This document shows, in pieces, positions 1-6,849 of a stretch of 16,250 bases of DNA (its first letter is position 1; each line of letters opens with the position of its first letter). The notes below the pieces were generated by a model, which worked only from the letters and a program-made list of their open reading frames with translations, did no database searches and was not told the origin of the DNA. The translations under genes were made by a program, and so were the position numbers. Origin of the DNA: an uncultured Lachnospiraceae bacterium (lineage in GTDB: Bacteria; Bacillota; Clostridia; Lachnospirales; Lachnospiraceae); assembly GCA_910578605.1 (NCBI GenBank), contig CAJTQG010000058.1, positions 1 to 16,250 of the forward strand, read 5' to 3'.

Positions 1-74
1 ACCCTAGAATGCTTTAATCTCTCCATTACATACTCCCCCAGTAATTGCTCCGTCCTTGAAAGCCACTCTGACAT
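1..74 (-). CDS. tcdA: TcdA/ThiF-family tRNA threonylcarbamoyladenosine dehydratase, 5' end only
   Basis: Only the first 24 codons are in the window; the gene runs off the left edge. The reading frame begins MSEWLSRTEQLLGEYVMERL and continues KHSR. This resembles the usual start of TcdA/YgdL proteins (FSRTELLLG...MEKL..SRV, just before the dinucleotide-binding glycine motif). That family is ThiF/E1-like and uses ATP to cyclise the t6A modification of tRNA to ct6A. The ATG at 74 is preceded by AAGGGAG at about 8 nt, a good ribosome binding site. It lies 92 bp downstream of rarA on the same strand, with no convincing terminator between, so co-transcription is possible. The call rests on a short N-terminal match; the catalytic part is not visible. 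Confidence 0.6.
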   Translation of the reverse strand, partial: MSEWLSRTEQLLGEYVMERLKHSR

Positions 75-117
75 AGCCACTCTCCCTTCTTCTTTTTATG
101 TTATCTTAATGGATTTC

Positions 118-139
118 TTAGCATCTTTACAAATGCTAA
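118..139. repeat. Small inverted repeat between rarA and tcdA
   Basis: TTAGCAT at 118-124 and ATGCTAA at 133-139 form a 7-bp inverted repeat around an 8-nt loop. No U-run follows on either strand, so it is a poor terminator candidate. It could be an operator or an RNA-processing hairpin. Confidence 0.35.
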
Positions 140-166
140 TAAAATGACTCAAACAAAAAGCATGTT

Positions 167-1489
167 TCACTTTGAGTTTTTAGCCCTCCACTCATTAATC
201 TGCTGCAAACGCTCCTTAAACCTGCTCTCCATCCCCTGTGTTGTAGGGCGATAATAGGTTTTACCAACCAGTGAATCCGGCAGACACCTCATATCTGTCA
301 GCTTATCTTGCGTATCATGTGCATATTGATAACCGTCACCATATCCATTATCCCGCATCAATTTTGTCACACCATTCCTAATTTGAAGGGGCACCGGCTC
401 AGCAAGCTGTGAAAGAGCATCCTTTTTTGCCTCCCCATATGCTATATCCAAGGCATTGGATTTTGGCGCAAGAGAAAGATACACAACTATTTCCGTTAGA
501 TGCACCGTGCACTCAGGCATTCCAATAAAATGACATGCTTGATAAGCTGCTATGGCCAGCTCCAATGCACCCGGGTCTGCCAAGCCAACATCCTCACTGG
601 CAAATCTTGTGACACGTCTTGCAATATACAGTGGGTCCTCCCCTGCTTCTAACATGCGGGCCAGCCAGTAAACCGCAGCATCCGGGTCCGAATTTCTCAT
701 AGATTTATGCAGTGCTGAGATTAAATTATAATGTTCTTCCCCATTCTTATCATACAAAAGCGACTTTTGGGAAGTACATTGCTCAACCGTACTTGCAGTA
801 ACCGTAGTGACTTTTCCATCCAATTCACCGTTTAATACGACCATTTCCAGAGTGGATAATGCTGTCCTTGCATCCCCATTTGCAAATGCTGCAATCATGT
901 GAAGAATTTCATTTGAAATATGGATTTCCTGATTTCCAAAGCCGTCTTGATTTTTCAATGCCCGCAAAAGCAAATTCACCAACTCATCTTCCGTCAAAGA
1001 ATTTAATACAAACACTTTACATCTTGACAGCAAAGCTGTGTTCACCTCAAAAGAAGGATTTTCTGTTGTAGCACCAATCAAGATAATACTTCCCTTTTCC
1101 ACAAATGGCAGAAATGCATCCTGCTGGGCCTTATTAAATCTGTGTATCTCGTCTACAAAAACAATCGTCTTTTCTCCAAAACGCAAATTGTAATCTGCCT
1201 GCTCCATCACAGCTCGAATTTCTTTTATTCCGCTTGTGACTGCAGAGAAATTGATAAACTTTGCCCTTGTGTGGTTTGCAATCACATTGGCAATCGTTGT
1301 TTTACCCACACCCGGCGGCCCCCAAAATATCATGGAGGATACCATATCCTGCTCAATAATCCGCCGTAGCACTTTCCCCTTTCCTAACAAATGCTGTTGA
1401 CCCACAATATCGTCAATTGTCTGTGGTCTAAGCCGTGCTGCTAAAAGCTGTGGCACTGCATATTCCCCAAATGACATTTGCCCGTTCAT
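167..1489 (-). CDS. rarA: RarA/MgsA replication-associated recombination AAA+ ATPase
   Basis: A clamp-loader-like AAA+ ATPase of 440 aa, close to the normal family length. RarA (MgsA, WRNIP1 family) acts at stalled replication forks and interacts with SSB in the cytoplasm. Visible motifs are the Walker A GPPGVGKT (57-64), Walker B IVFVDEI (109-115), sensor 1 in GATTENPSFE (139-148) and a probable arginine finger in LLSRC (R156). The C-terminal half carries the conserved MgsA region, including the stretch around DPDAAVYWLARMLEAGEDP, where the protein tetramerises. The ATG at 1489 has AGGAAGTG upstream at about 8 nt. A very purine-rich leader (1490-1632) separates it from the macro-domain gene on the same strand. 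RarA, rather than RuvB or DnaX, is chosen because of the IHRFNKAQQDAFLP and TTENPSFEVN signatures. Confidence 0.95.
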   Translation of the reverse strand: MNGQMSFGEYAVPQLLAARLRPQTIDDIVGQQHLLGKGKVLRRIIEQDMVSSMIFWGPPGVGKTTIANVIANHTRAKFINFSAVTSGIKEIRAVMEQADYNLRFGEKTIVFVDEIHRFNKAQQDAFLPFVEKGSIILIGATTENPSFEVNTALLSRCKVFVLNSLTEDELVNLLLRALKNQDGFGNQEIHISNEILHMIAAFANGDARTALSTLEMVVLNGELDGKVTTVTASTVEQCTSQKSLLYDKNGEEHYNLISALHKSMRNSDPDAAVYWLARMLEAGEDPLYIARRVTRFASEDVGLADPGALELAIAAYQACHFIGMPECTVHLTEIVVYLSLAPKSNALDIAYGEAKKDALSQLAEPVPLQIRNGVTKLMRDNGYGDGYQYAHDTQDKLTDMRCLPDSLVGKTYYRPTTQGMESRFKERLQQINEWRAKNSK

Positions 1490-1632
1490 CTATTCTCACT
1501 TCCTTTTTCTTAATTCTTTATTTCTTATTCTTTTATTTCCCGTTTATTTTTTCTACTGTTTTCAATTTTAAAATTTTTATCATTTATTTTTTTATTTTAT
1601 CTTATCTTTTATTCCATTGATTTTTCTCGTTT
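1490..1632 (-). other. Purine-rich leader between the macro-domain gene and rarA
   Basis: On the minus strand this 143-bp gap is almost entirely A and G with scattered T; the plus strand is correspondingly pyrimidine-rich. I see no clear -35/-10 pair and no strong hairpin. It may be an untranslated spacer inside a macro-domain/rarA transcript or a diffuse promoter region. Confidence 0.4.
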
Positions 1633-2184
1633 TTAAGCTGCAAAATTTTCTAATGCATTCTCATAAGCTTCCAATGTCTTATCATCAAACAATACCCATT
1701 TTATCATATCAAGCTCACCAGGATGTTTTTCTACAAATTTCATTGATGTGCCAATGGCTATTTTTGCTGCTTCCCCCAGGGGAAAATGATAGATACCTGT
1801 TGAAATAGAGGGAAATGCCATACTCCGAATGTGATTTTCCACAGCCAGCTTTAGGCAGGATTGATAACAGGACGCCAACAATTCATGCTCCTTTGATTTA
1901 CCTCCATTCCAATTTGGTCCTGGTGTATGAATAACATACTCACAGGGGAGCTTATAGGCTTTTGTTATCTTTGCCTTACCTGTTTTACATCCGTTTAAAA
2001 GACGACACTCTGCCAGCAGCTCCATACCTGCAGCACGGTGAATAGCGCCGTCTACACCGCCGCCGCCAAGAAGACTGGTGTTGGCCGCATTTACTATAGC
2101 CTGAACCCCATGATTTTTGGTAATATCTCCTTTTACAGCAATTATTTCCGTATTAAAAATCATACATGACTTTTTTTCCTTCAT
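1633..2184 (-). CDS. Macro-domain O-acetyl-ADP-ribose deacetylase / ADP-ribosyl hydrolase
   Basis: A stand-alone macro domain of the MacroD/YmdB type, 183 aa. Such proteins bind ADP-ribose and hydrolyse O-acetyl-ADP-ribose or mono-ADP-ribosyl groups in the cytoplasm. Motifs seen: GDIT (19-22), the ribose-binding stretch from N32 to H49 (NAANTSLLGGGGVDGAIH), and the phosphate-binding loop STGIYHFP (118-125). These include the catalytic Asn/Asp/Gly residues expected of an active MacroD enzyme. The frame is open upstream to 2265, but the start at 2184 is preferred because AAGGAGA sits 7 nt before it and the extra 27 residues match nothing in the family. A possible extended -10 (TGATATACT, complement of 2266-2274) lies upstream. 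A Nudix ADP-ribose pyrophosphatase is encoded about 5 kb away in the same window. Confidence 0.93.
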   Translation of the reverse strand: MKEKKSCMIFNTEIIAVKGDITKNHGVQAIVNAANTSLLGGGGVDGAIHRAAGMELLAECRLLNGCKTGKAKITKAYKLPCEYVIHTPGPNWNGGKSKEHELLASCYQSCLKLAVENHIRSMAFPSISTGIYHFPLGEAAKIAIGTSMKFVEKHPGELDMIKWVLFDDKTLEAYENALENFAA

Positions 2185-2332
2185 AATCCATCTCCTTCCC
2201 TTGCCTATAAATACAACTTTATCTCTAAAATATCCCAAACATAATAGTCCATCATAACAACACACAGTATATCATGCCACGGATTATAATTCCACTTTTT
2301 CTATATATAAAACTGCACAAGAATTACTCTAA

Positions 2333-2374
2333 CACAAAAAATCAGAGCCTATAGACTGGTTGCTATACGCTCTG
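2333..2374 (-). terminator. Rho-independent terminator ending the accessory cassette
   Basis: CAGAGC (2343-2348) pairs with GCTCTG (2369-2374). Inside this, TATAG and CTATA extend the stem after a single C/G mispair position. Read on the minus strand, the hairpin is followed by ATTTTTTGTG. It lies 55 bp past the stop of the GNAT pseudogene and before the macro-domain gene. Confidence 0.75.
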
Positions 2375-2428
2375 AAAATATTTAAATTTTTTGTTGTGAT
2401 TATATCCACTTTGCTGATATATTGGACT

Positions 2429-2697
2429 TTATTTATGAATTATTTTTCTCATACCAGAACCGCAGAATTGGTGAGGAATAATCTTAAAGCCTCTTTTCTC
2501 ATAAAATGCTTCTTTTTCCTTTTCTGCAATTAACTGTATACTAGAACGCCCTCTTCTACTACCACTGTGTATAAGCTATTTTCCAGTGATTTTTTTGTTT
2601 GTTCCTTGGAAAAATTAAACCAGTCAACACTTTCTCTAAGCCTGCAGTAATCTTCATAACACAAAACATTTTCTTTATAAATCATATAAACGTACAT
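2429..2697 (-). pseudogene. GNAT acetyltransferase with frame-breaking internal deletion
   Basis: Two pieces of one GNAT N-acetyltransferase are readable in different frames. The first (2697 to a TAA at 2530-2532) gives 55 residues, starting MYVYMIYKENVLCYEDYCRL and including ESVDWFNFS and SLYTVVVEE, typical of the N-terminus of this GNAT subgroup. The second, in a shifted frame from about 2550 to a TAA at 2429, reads SIQLIAEKEKEAFYEKRGFK and ends GSGMRKIIHK, the family C-terminus. Missing between them are about 45-50 residues, including acetyl-CoA-binding motif A. The whole is about 90 codons against 135-140 for intact relatives. The ribosome binding site AAGGAG overlaps the end of the SdpI-like gene, so the two were an operon. 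No acetyltransferase activity is expected. Confidence 0.82.
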
Positions 2698-2702
2698 TCT
2701 CC

Positions 2703-3083
2703 TTATTCTTTTCGTATTCCATCATCAGTAAAGTTTCTTTTTAATGCTCGTTCCGTTGGAAAAATAGAAACTATCAATATTACACATTGTATGGTACATA
2801 AAATACTGCTCACTATTCCAATGACATTTTCTGAACTTCTATATAACAAAACATGTACCAGGGCAGAAGGTACTAACATTATCCAACCAATTTTCCACCA
2901 CAAGCGCCCAGAATAATCATGGGCAAACTTCCATGTATCCATATTTTTCATAGACAGTGTTGTCCGATAACCAATATTTCTATTAATATTTTTAGGAGGA
3001 TGCTTCCACATCATTCTCCCAGAGCCAATCATAAGGATTGGAATAAGCAAATCACAGACAAACATAAACCACCAAAACCACAT
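2703..3083 (-). CDS. SdpI-like small membrane protein
   Basis: A 126-aa integral membrane protein with about three hydrophobic segments. Counted from the earlier ATG at 3092, they are residues 5-28, 66-84 and 90-112. Between the first two is a cytosolic-type loop NIGYRTTLSMKNMDTWKFAH (39-58), the hallmark of the SdpI family (IGYRTxxSMKNxxTWxFAN). Bacillus SdpI is the immunity/signalling protein for the SdpC toxin, but many relatives sit without a toxin gene, and none is seen here. The start at 3083 is chosen because GGAGG lies 9 nt before it, while it directly abuts the ATG at 3092. The gene follows a dead PPOX-like gene and precedes a dead GNAT gene, so it may be the surviving member of a decaying operon. 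Confidence 0.75.
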   Translation of the reverse strand: MWFWWFMFVCDLLIPILMIGSGRMMWKHPPKNINRNIGYRTTLSMKNMDTWKFAHDYSGRLWWKIGWIMLVPSALVHVLLYRSSENVIGIVSSILCTIQCVILIVSIFPTERALKRNFTDDGIRKE

Positions 3084-3110
3084 AATACCCATCCTCCCAT
3101 TCTGATTTTA

Positions 3111-3461
3111 TTACTCTAGCTCCTCCATATGAAAGCTTTCTGTTTTTAAATCACAATAATACCTGCCCTTTATTGCTGTAAATTTCAGCACACAATAGTC
3201 AGGGTCCGTTACCCCCTTTTATAGTACATAGTATCCCATACACCAGATTTCCTGCTTTATATCTTCATCCTGCAGCACTTTTATTGTGCCTGTCAGCATA
3301 ATGCCCTCATACTTAAAACGACCTCTATTATAAAAATAAATACTAGCCTTTGGATTGTTCATAAACTGCTGTGCTCGCATAGAGGATGAATTTGTCGAAA
3401 AATAAAAGCAATTTCCATCTATGTTGCTTAATCTGTACAGGATTCTACCCCAAAAGTAACA
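3111..3461 (-). pseudogene. Pyridoxamine 5'-phosphate oxidase-like (general stress FMN-binding) protein, truncated with internal stop
   Basis: A reading frame from about 3461 to a TAA at 3111 encodes the C-terminal two-thirds of a split-barrel flavin-binding protein. Recognisable stretches are FYFSTNSSSMRAQQF, NNPKASIYFYNRGRF, MLTGTIKVLQDED and, after an in-frame TAA at 3219-3221, KGVTDPDYCVLKFTAIKGRY. The N-terminal part expected in relatives is absent: the frame begins right after the methyltransferase stop at 3468 and is closed by a TAA at 3462-3464. The gene is therefore both 5'-truncated and interrupted. The single internal stop, with the frame otherwise kept, points to recent inactivation. 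Confidence 0.82.
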
Positions 3462-3467
3462 TTACAA

Positions 3468-4223
3468 TTATGGTTTGCTGGCTACAATAGTAAATTCTCC
3501 TGGCAGCCTATCATTTGTCCATGCCGGATGTTCATCAAACTTTCTTAGAGTAAATCCACTATTGATACTTGCATTGATTATCTCACTGATTGTGTACTTT
3601 CTATAACTACACTTGGGCATTTGCTTGCGTATATTTTCTTCAAAAAAATGAGCATGAGCCATTTCTTCTTCAAAAATTTCCGTTGAAAAATAACTCATAG
3701 TAGGTTGTTCAAAATTCAATATATCCTCTATTTTTGTAAATGGATGAAAATCGCTGCATATCATTTTGCCACTATCCTTCAGCAACGAATACATAATACC
3801 CATAAACTCTTCCATGTCATGAAAATAATGCAATACACCGCCTTCCATAAACACTACATCAAAATAACCTCCATACCTCTCTATATTGATTTCCAATATA
3901 TCACATACTTCAAAATTCAAGTCAACTTTTGCTGCTGCTGCAACTTCAAGTGCATATTTCTTATTATCCTCCGAAATATCAAAGACTGTTACCTCTGCCC
4001 CTAAAATAGCCAAAGGAACAGCCTTCTTTCCGCATGAGCCACATATATTGGCTATTTTAACGCCACTATAAGCATCAAAATAATCAGAATATTTTTTCAG
4101 CATTCCTATGGGATTTTCTAAGTCCCTTTTTGCCCTATCAGCTGGTGTACCTGAATGTTTCACCCAAAACTCATATGCACTATACTCCCATGCCTTTTTA
4201 TTTTGAATGCTATAATCTCTCAT
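3468..4223 (-). CDS. Class I SAM-dependent methyltransferase, substrate unknown
   Basis: A 251-aa protein with a Rossmann-type methyltransferase core. Motif I is KIANICGSCGKKAVPLAILG (56-75), followed by an acidic residue at the end of strand 2 (TVFDIS, 79-84) that would bind the SAM ribose. A post-motif region is FDVVFMEGGVLHYFHDM (121-137), and LLKDSGKMICSDFHPF (147-162) fits the strand-5 region. The usual first-glycine position of motif I is replaced (NICGSCG). The C-terminal region (FSTEIFEEEMAHAHFF, TISEIINASINSGFTL) resembles small-molecule methyltransferases of the UbiE/Methyltransf_11 kind. The frame is open to a TTG at 4289, but that codon lies in the -35 box, and GGAGG precedes the ATG at 4223 by 10 nt, so the shorter start is used. 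It heads the cassette containing two pseudogenes. Confidence 0.82.
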   Translation of the reverse strand: MRDYSIQNKKAWEYSAYEFWVKHSGTPADRAKRDLENPIGMLKKYSDYFDAYSGVKIANICGSCGKKAVPLAILGAEVTVFDISEDNKKYALEVAAAAKVDLNFEVCDILEINIERYGGYFDVVFMEGGVLHYFHDMEEFMGIMYSLLKDSGKMICSDFHPFTKIEDILNFEQPTMSYFSTEIFEEEMAHAHFFEENIRKQMPKCSYRKYTISEIINASINSGFTLRKFDEHPAWTNDRLPGEFTIVASKP

Positions 4224-4260
4224 CTTTCTATATCCTCCAATGGTCAATTTGTAAATTTCA

Positions 4261-4289
4261 TTTATATTATAGTCTTTCTTCCTTTTCAA
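4261..4289 (-). promoter_or_regulatory. Sigma-A-type promoter for the methyltransferase gene
   Basis: On the minus strand TTGAAA (complement of 4284-4289) and TATAAA (complement of 4261-4266) are separated by 17 bp. Transcription would begin near 4254, about 30 nt before the ATG at 4223. The match rules out the TTG at 4289 as start codon. Confidence 0.65.
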
Positions 4290-4334
4290 CAGAAATATAG
4301 AATGAACTAGAGGATAGAACTGTAAAATAGGAAA

Positions 4335-4775
4335 TTATCGTCTATAATCTGCTTCTAAAGGTGGAATTACCTCTGAATTTTGTTGAACCCAAGTAACAGC
4401 ACATGCACACAACGCCGAACATAAGTTGTCCATAATTCGACCTTGATCGCCGGCAGCAATTAAAAGATTCACCAAAATCTCTGCTGATTGAATATCATCT
4501 ACACTAAAGGCATTGCCAAGGCGAAGATACTTTGGAAAAGTATGTAGCATTTTTCGAAAATCATCATCCCAATTGATACAGCCGTTATCTAAAAATTCAT
4601 GCTGTACTCTGCCTGCAATGCGGATAATTTCTCCTTGTGCCGTTTTTGCCCGTCCGGATTGGGGAACAAGATAATTCCAAAGCTGATGAAACTGTGCCGT
4701 TTCCTCGGTTTCTGTAACAATGATTGGAGATACTCCATCATGGATAGGGGGTGTTTGCTTCTCGTGTTTTTCCAT
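4335..4775 (-). CDS. Conserved hypothetical protein with VPxSGxAxTxQGE motif
   Basis: 146 aa, no signal peptide or membrane segment. The central stretch LWNYLVPQSGRAKTAQGEII (33-52), followed by GRVQHEFLDNGCINWDDDF, resembles a bacterial family of unknown function with VP-SG-A-T-QGE-IR--GR, often annotated only as hypothetical. The rest is predicted mainly helical, ending with a charged tail. The ATG at 4775 has AAGGAAA about 7 nt upstream. The gene stands alone between the methyltransferase promoter and a divergent alpha/beta-hydrolase gene. A TATAAT-like box (complement of 4851-4856) may be its -10, but I see no good -35. I cannot assign a function. Confidence 0.7.
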   Translation of the reverse strand: MEKHEKQTPPIHDGVSPIIVTETEETAQFHQLWNYLVPQSGRAKTAQGEIIRIAGRVQHEFLDNGCINWDDDFRKMLHTFPKYLRLGNAFSVDDIQSAEILVNLLIAAGDQGRIMDNLCSALCACAVTWVQQNSEVIPPLEADYRR

Positions 4776-4902
4776 TTTGTTTTCCTTTCTAAGTTCACGT
4801 TTTTCATTGTTTCATATGATTATCTTACCATAAAATCGCCCACAATTCCATTATAATATGCAGGTGAAGTTACAATACATTTTGCGGCAAGTATGTATAT
4901 TC

Positions 4903-4931
4903 TTGCTGTTTATTGGAATCTATAGTAAAAT
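4903..4931 (+). promoter_or_regulatory. Candidate promoter for the alpha/beta-hydrolase / rsmH-like pair
   Basis: TTGCTG (4903-4908) and TAAAAT (4926-4931) are 17 bp apart, placing a start near 4938 and a leader of about 115 nt before the ATG at 5054. Confidence 0.5.
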
Positions 4932-4951
4932 AGTTTTGAATGCCAAATACA

Positions 4952-4980
4952 CAGCACATCACGCTTGATGGGCTGCTTTT
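4952..4980 (+). terminator. Hairpin with short U-run in the hydrolase leader (possible attenuator)
   Basis: CAGC-a-CATCA (4952-4961) pairs with TGATG-g-GCTG (4967-4975), with one A/G mispair. It is followed by CTTTTA. It lies between the candidate start site and the gene, so it could act as a weak leader terminator. The U-run is short, so confidence is limited. Confidence 0.35.
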
Positions 4981-5053
4981 ACCATAATACATACATAAAA
5001 CTTATAAACATATAGACATCAATACAAAAATAAATAATAGAAAGGATAGTAAA

Positions 5054-5638
5054 ATGCCTAAATTCAAATATCGAACTAACTCTGATCATGTAACCTCAAA
5101 AAAGTTGGCAGTGCTATTCCCAGGCATGGGATATACTGTACAAAAACCATTACTCTATTATGCAAAATCTATGGCTATGGCCCATGGTTACCATGTGATA
5201 GAAATGAAATATGATCGTGTGGACACCCATATTCCAACCGGTATCGCCCAAGCATACAAAATGATGCTGCCCTACATGGAGGAATGTAACTGGATGAATT
5301 ATGATAAAATAATTTTTATTGAAAAAAGTATTGGAACGGTATTAGGACACCGTTATGCCCAGGAACTGTCCATTCCTGCAAGTCATTTCTCCATCACTCC
5401 TCTGCCTCAGACCTTTGACTACTTCTGCCAGGATGCTTCTTGCTTTTTGCTCCACGGAAGTCATGATCCATATATGAATACCGATGACTTTTTAAATTGC
5501 TGCGGCAAGCTTCACAAAAAAGAGGGAAAGGACTACTGGATTTTAGAAAAGGCCAATCACTCAATGGAGCTGGGGGATACGACAAAAGACTTAGAAAACA
5601 TGAAGGTAATGATGCAGTTATTACAAAAAATGCTGTAA
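5054..5638 (+). CDS. Alpha/beta-hydrolase-fold protein
   Basis: A 194-aa cytosolic protein with the outline of a small alpha/beta hydrolase. An early strand and oxyanion region is LAVLFPGMGYTVQKPLLYYA (18-37). The nucleophile elbow is IFIEKSIGTVLG (87-98), with S92 in E-K-S-I-G rather than the usual G-x-S-x-G. A late acidic residue is D138 in LLHGSHDPYM, and the histidine is H169 in KANHSMEL. These would be the Ser-Asp-His triad. Relatives are usually unassigned, so the substrate is unknown. AAAGGAT lies about 8 nt before the ATG. The RsmH-like gene follows after 88 bp on the same strand with no terminator, so the two may be co-transcribed. Confidence 0.78.
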   Translation: MPKFKYRTNSDHVTSKKLAVLFPGMGYTVQKPLLYYAKSMAMAHGYHVIEMKYDRVDTHIPTGIAQAYKMMLPYMEECNWMNYDKIIFIEKSIGTVLGHRYAQELSIPASHFSITPLPQTFDYFCQDASCFLLHGSHDPYMNTDDFLNCCGKLHKKEGKDYWILEKANHSMELGDTTKDLENMKVMMQLLQKML

Positions 5639-5726
5639 AACTCATAAATACATAATGCCAAAGCTATCTTTCCAATATCCGCCTACAAGGACACATATAC
5701 CATCAACAATTAAAAGGAGCTTTTCA

Positions 5727-6809
5727 ATGATAGAAAACAAAAATGAAACTCTAAGGGAAAATCAACCCCCACACAAACGCCGAGTTCGGTACAAGGGAAC
5801 ACATCCCAAGAAATTTGAAGAAAAATATAAAGAACACCAACCGGAAAAATATGGGGACACCATTGAAAAAATAATACATAAGGGAAGCACACCAGCAGGC
5901 ATGCACATCTCCATTATGGTAGATGAAATACTGAATTTTTTACAGATTCAGCCCGGTCAAACCGGCTTAGATGCCACATTAGGTTATGGGGGACATACCC
6001 GAAAAATGCTGGAATGTTTAAAAGGACAGGGACATATCTATGGACTGGATGTAGACCCAATAGAAATTGTAAAAACAAAAGAAAGACTGTCAAAAGCCGG
6101 ATACGGGCCAAAGATTCTCACAATACTTCAAGAAAATTTCTCTAATATTGGTCAGCTTGGACAACAATACGGACCATTTGATTTCCTGCTGGCTGACCTT
6201 GGAGTATCATCTATGCAAATTGACAATCCTGCCAGAGGTTTTTCTTTTAAATCAGACGGCCCTCTAGATCTTCGGCTTAATCCTCAGAAGGGATGTTCTG
6301 CTGCCCAGAGGCTTAGAGAACTGACTAAGGAGGAGCTGGAGGGAATGTTGATTGAGAATGCCGATGAACCTTATGCCGAACAAATTGCAAAAGAAATTAT
6401 TCAAAGCTTAAAACGGGGCATGAAAATTGAGACTACCTTTCAGCTTAAGGATGTAATTGAACATGCCTTAGCTTTTCTTCCAAATAACCAAACAAAAAAA
6501 GAGAGTATCAAAAAAACCTGTCAGAGAACCTTTCAAGCTTTGCGCATTGATGTAAACAGTGAATTTGAAGTGCTGGAGGCCTTTTTAGACAGCTTGCCTC
6601 AAGTCATGGCTCCTGGGGGCAGAGCAGCCATCCTTACCTTTCATTCCGGGGAAGACCGCCTTGTAAAAAAAGCTTTTAAAAGATTTTATCAGGAGGGAGC
6701 ATTCCAGGATATTTCCAAGGATGTTCTCCGCCCAAGCCCCAAGGAATGCAGAGAGAATCCACGAGCACATTCCACTAAAATGCGCTGGGCTATAAAAGCT
6801 GTTGACTAA
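5727..6809 (+). CDS. RsmH-family 16S rRNA (cytosine-N4)-methyltransferase, orphan paralogue
   Basis: 360 aa. RsmH/MraW adds the N4-methyl of m4Cm1402 in the 16S decoding centre using SAM. Motifs: SAM site LDATLGYGGH (81-90), DLGVSSMQIDNPARGFSF (157-174), QALRIDVNSE (270-279) and LTFHSGEDRLVKKAFK (303-318). Family-typical features are clear, but FHSGEDR replaces the usual FHSLEDR and LGYGGH replaces LG-GGGH. There is also a basic, lysine-rich N-terminal extension of about 55 residues. The start at 5727 is chosen over an upstream ATG at 5655 because AAAGGAG is 7 nt before it. It is not next to mraZ, ftsL or pbp genes, where the standard rsmH sits, so it is probably a second copy of the kind seen in some Clostridia. 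Whether it keeps the same target is inference. Confidence 0.88.
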   Translation: MIENKNETLRENQPPHKRRVRYKGTHPKKFEEKYKEHQPEKYGDTIEKIIHKGSTPAGMHISIMVDEILNFLQIQPGQTGLDATLGYGGHTRKMLECLKGQGHIYGLDVDPIEIVKTKERLSKAGYGPKILTILQENFSNIGQLGQQYGPFDFLLADLGVSSMQIDNPARGFSFKSDGPLDLRLNPQKGCSAAQRLRELTKEELEGMLIENADEPYAEQIAKEIIQSLKRGMKIETTFQLKDVIEHALAFLPNNQTKKESIKKTCQRTFQALRIDVNSEFEVLEAFLDSLPQVMAPGGRAAILTFHSGEDRLVKKAFKRFYQEGAFQDISKDVLRPSPKECRENPRAHSTKMRWAIKAVD

Positions 6810-6849
6810 TTTGGCTTAATATTTGATGCCTTTTAGCAAAACTGTAAAG

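Noticed and set aside
2703..3083. SdpABC-type toxin/immunity system
   Set aside because: No SdpA, SdpB or SdpC-like gene is seen next to the SdpI-like gene, so an immunity role cannot be claimed.
2599..3119. Plus-strand open frames across the SdpI-like and GNAT pseudogene region
   Set aside because: They are antisense to readable homologous sequence on the minus strand and have no family features.
4224..4289. N-terminal extension of the methyltransferase from a TTG
   Set aside because: The TTG is part of the -35 box and has no ribosome binding site; the ATG at 4223 has GGAGG at a good distance.
6810..6849. Terminator between the RsmH-like and Nudix genes
   Set aside because: Only short 3-4 bp pairings are present; none is convincing.
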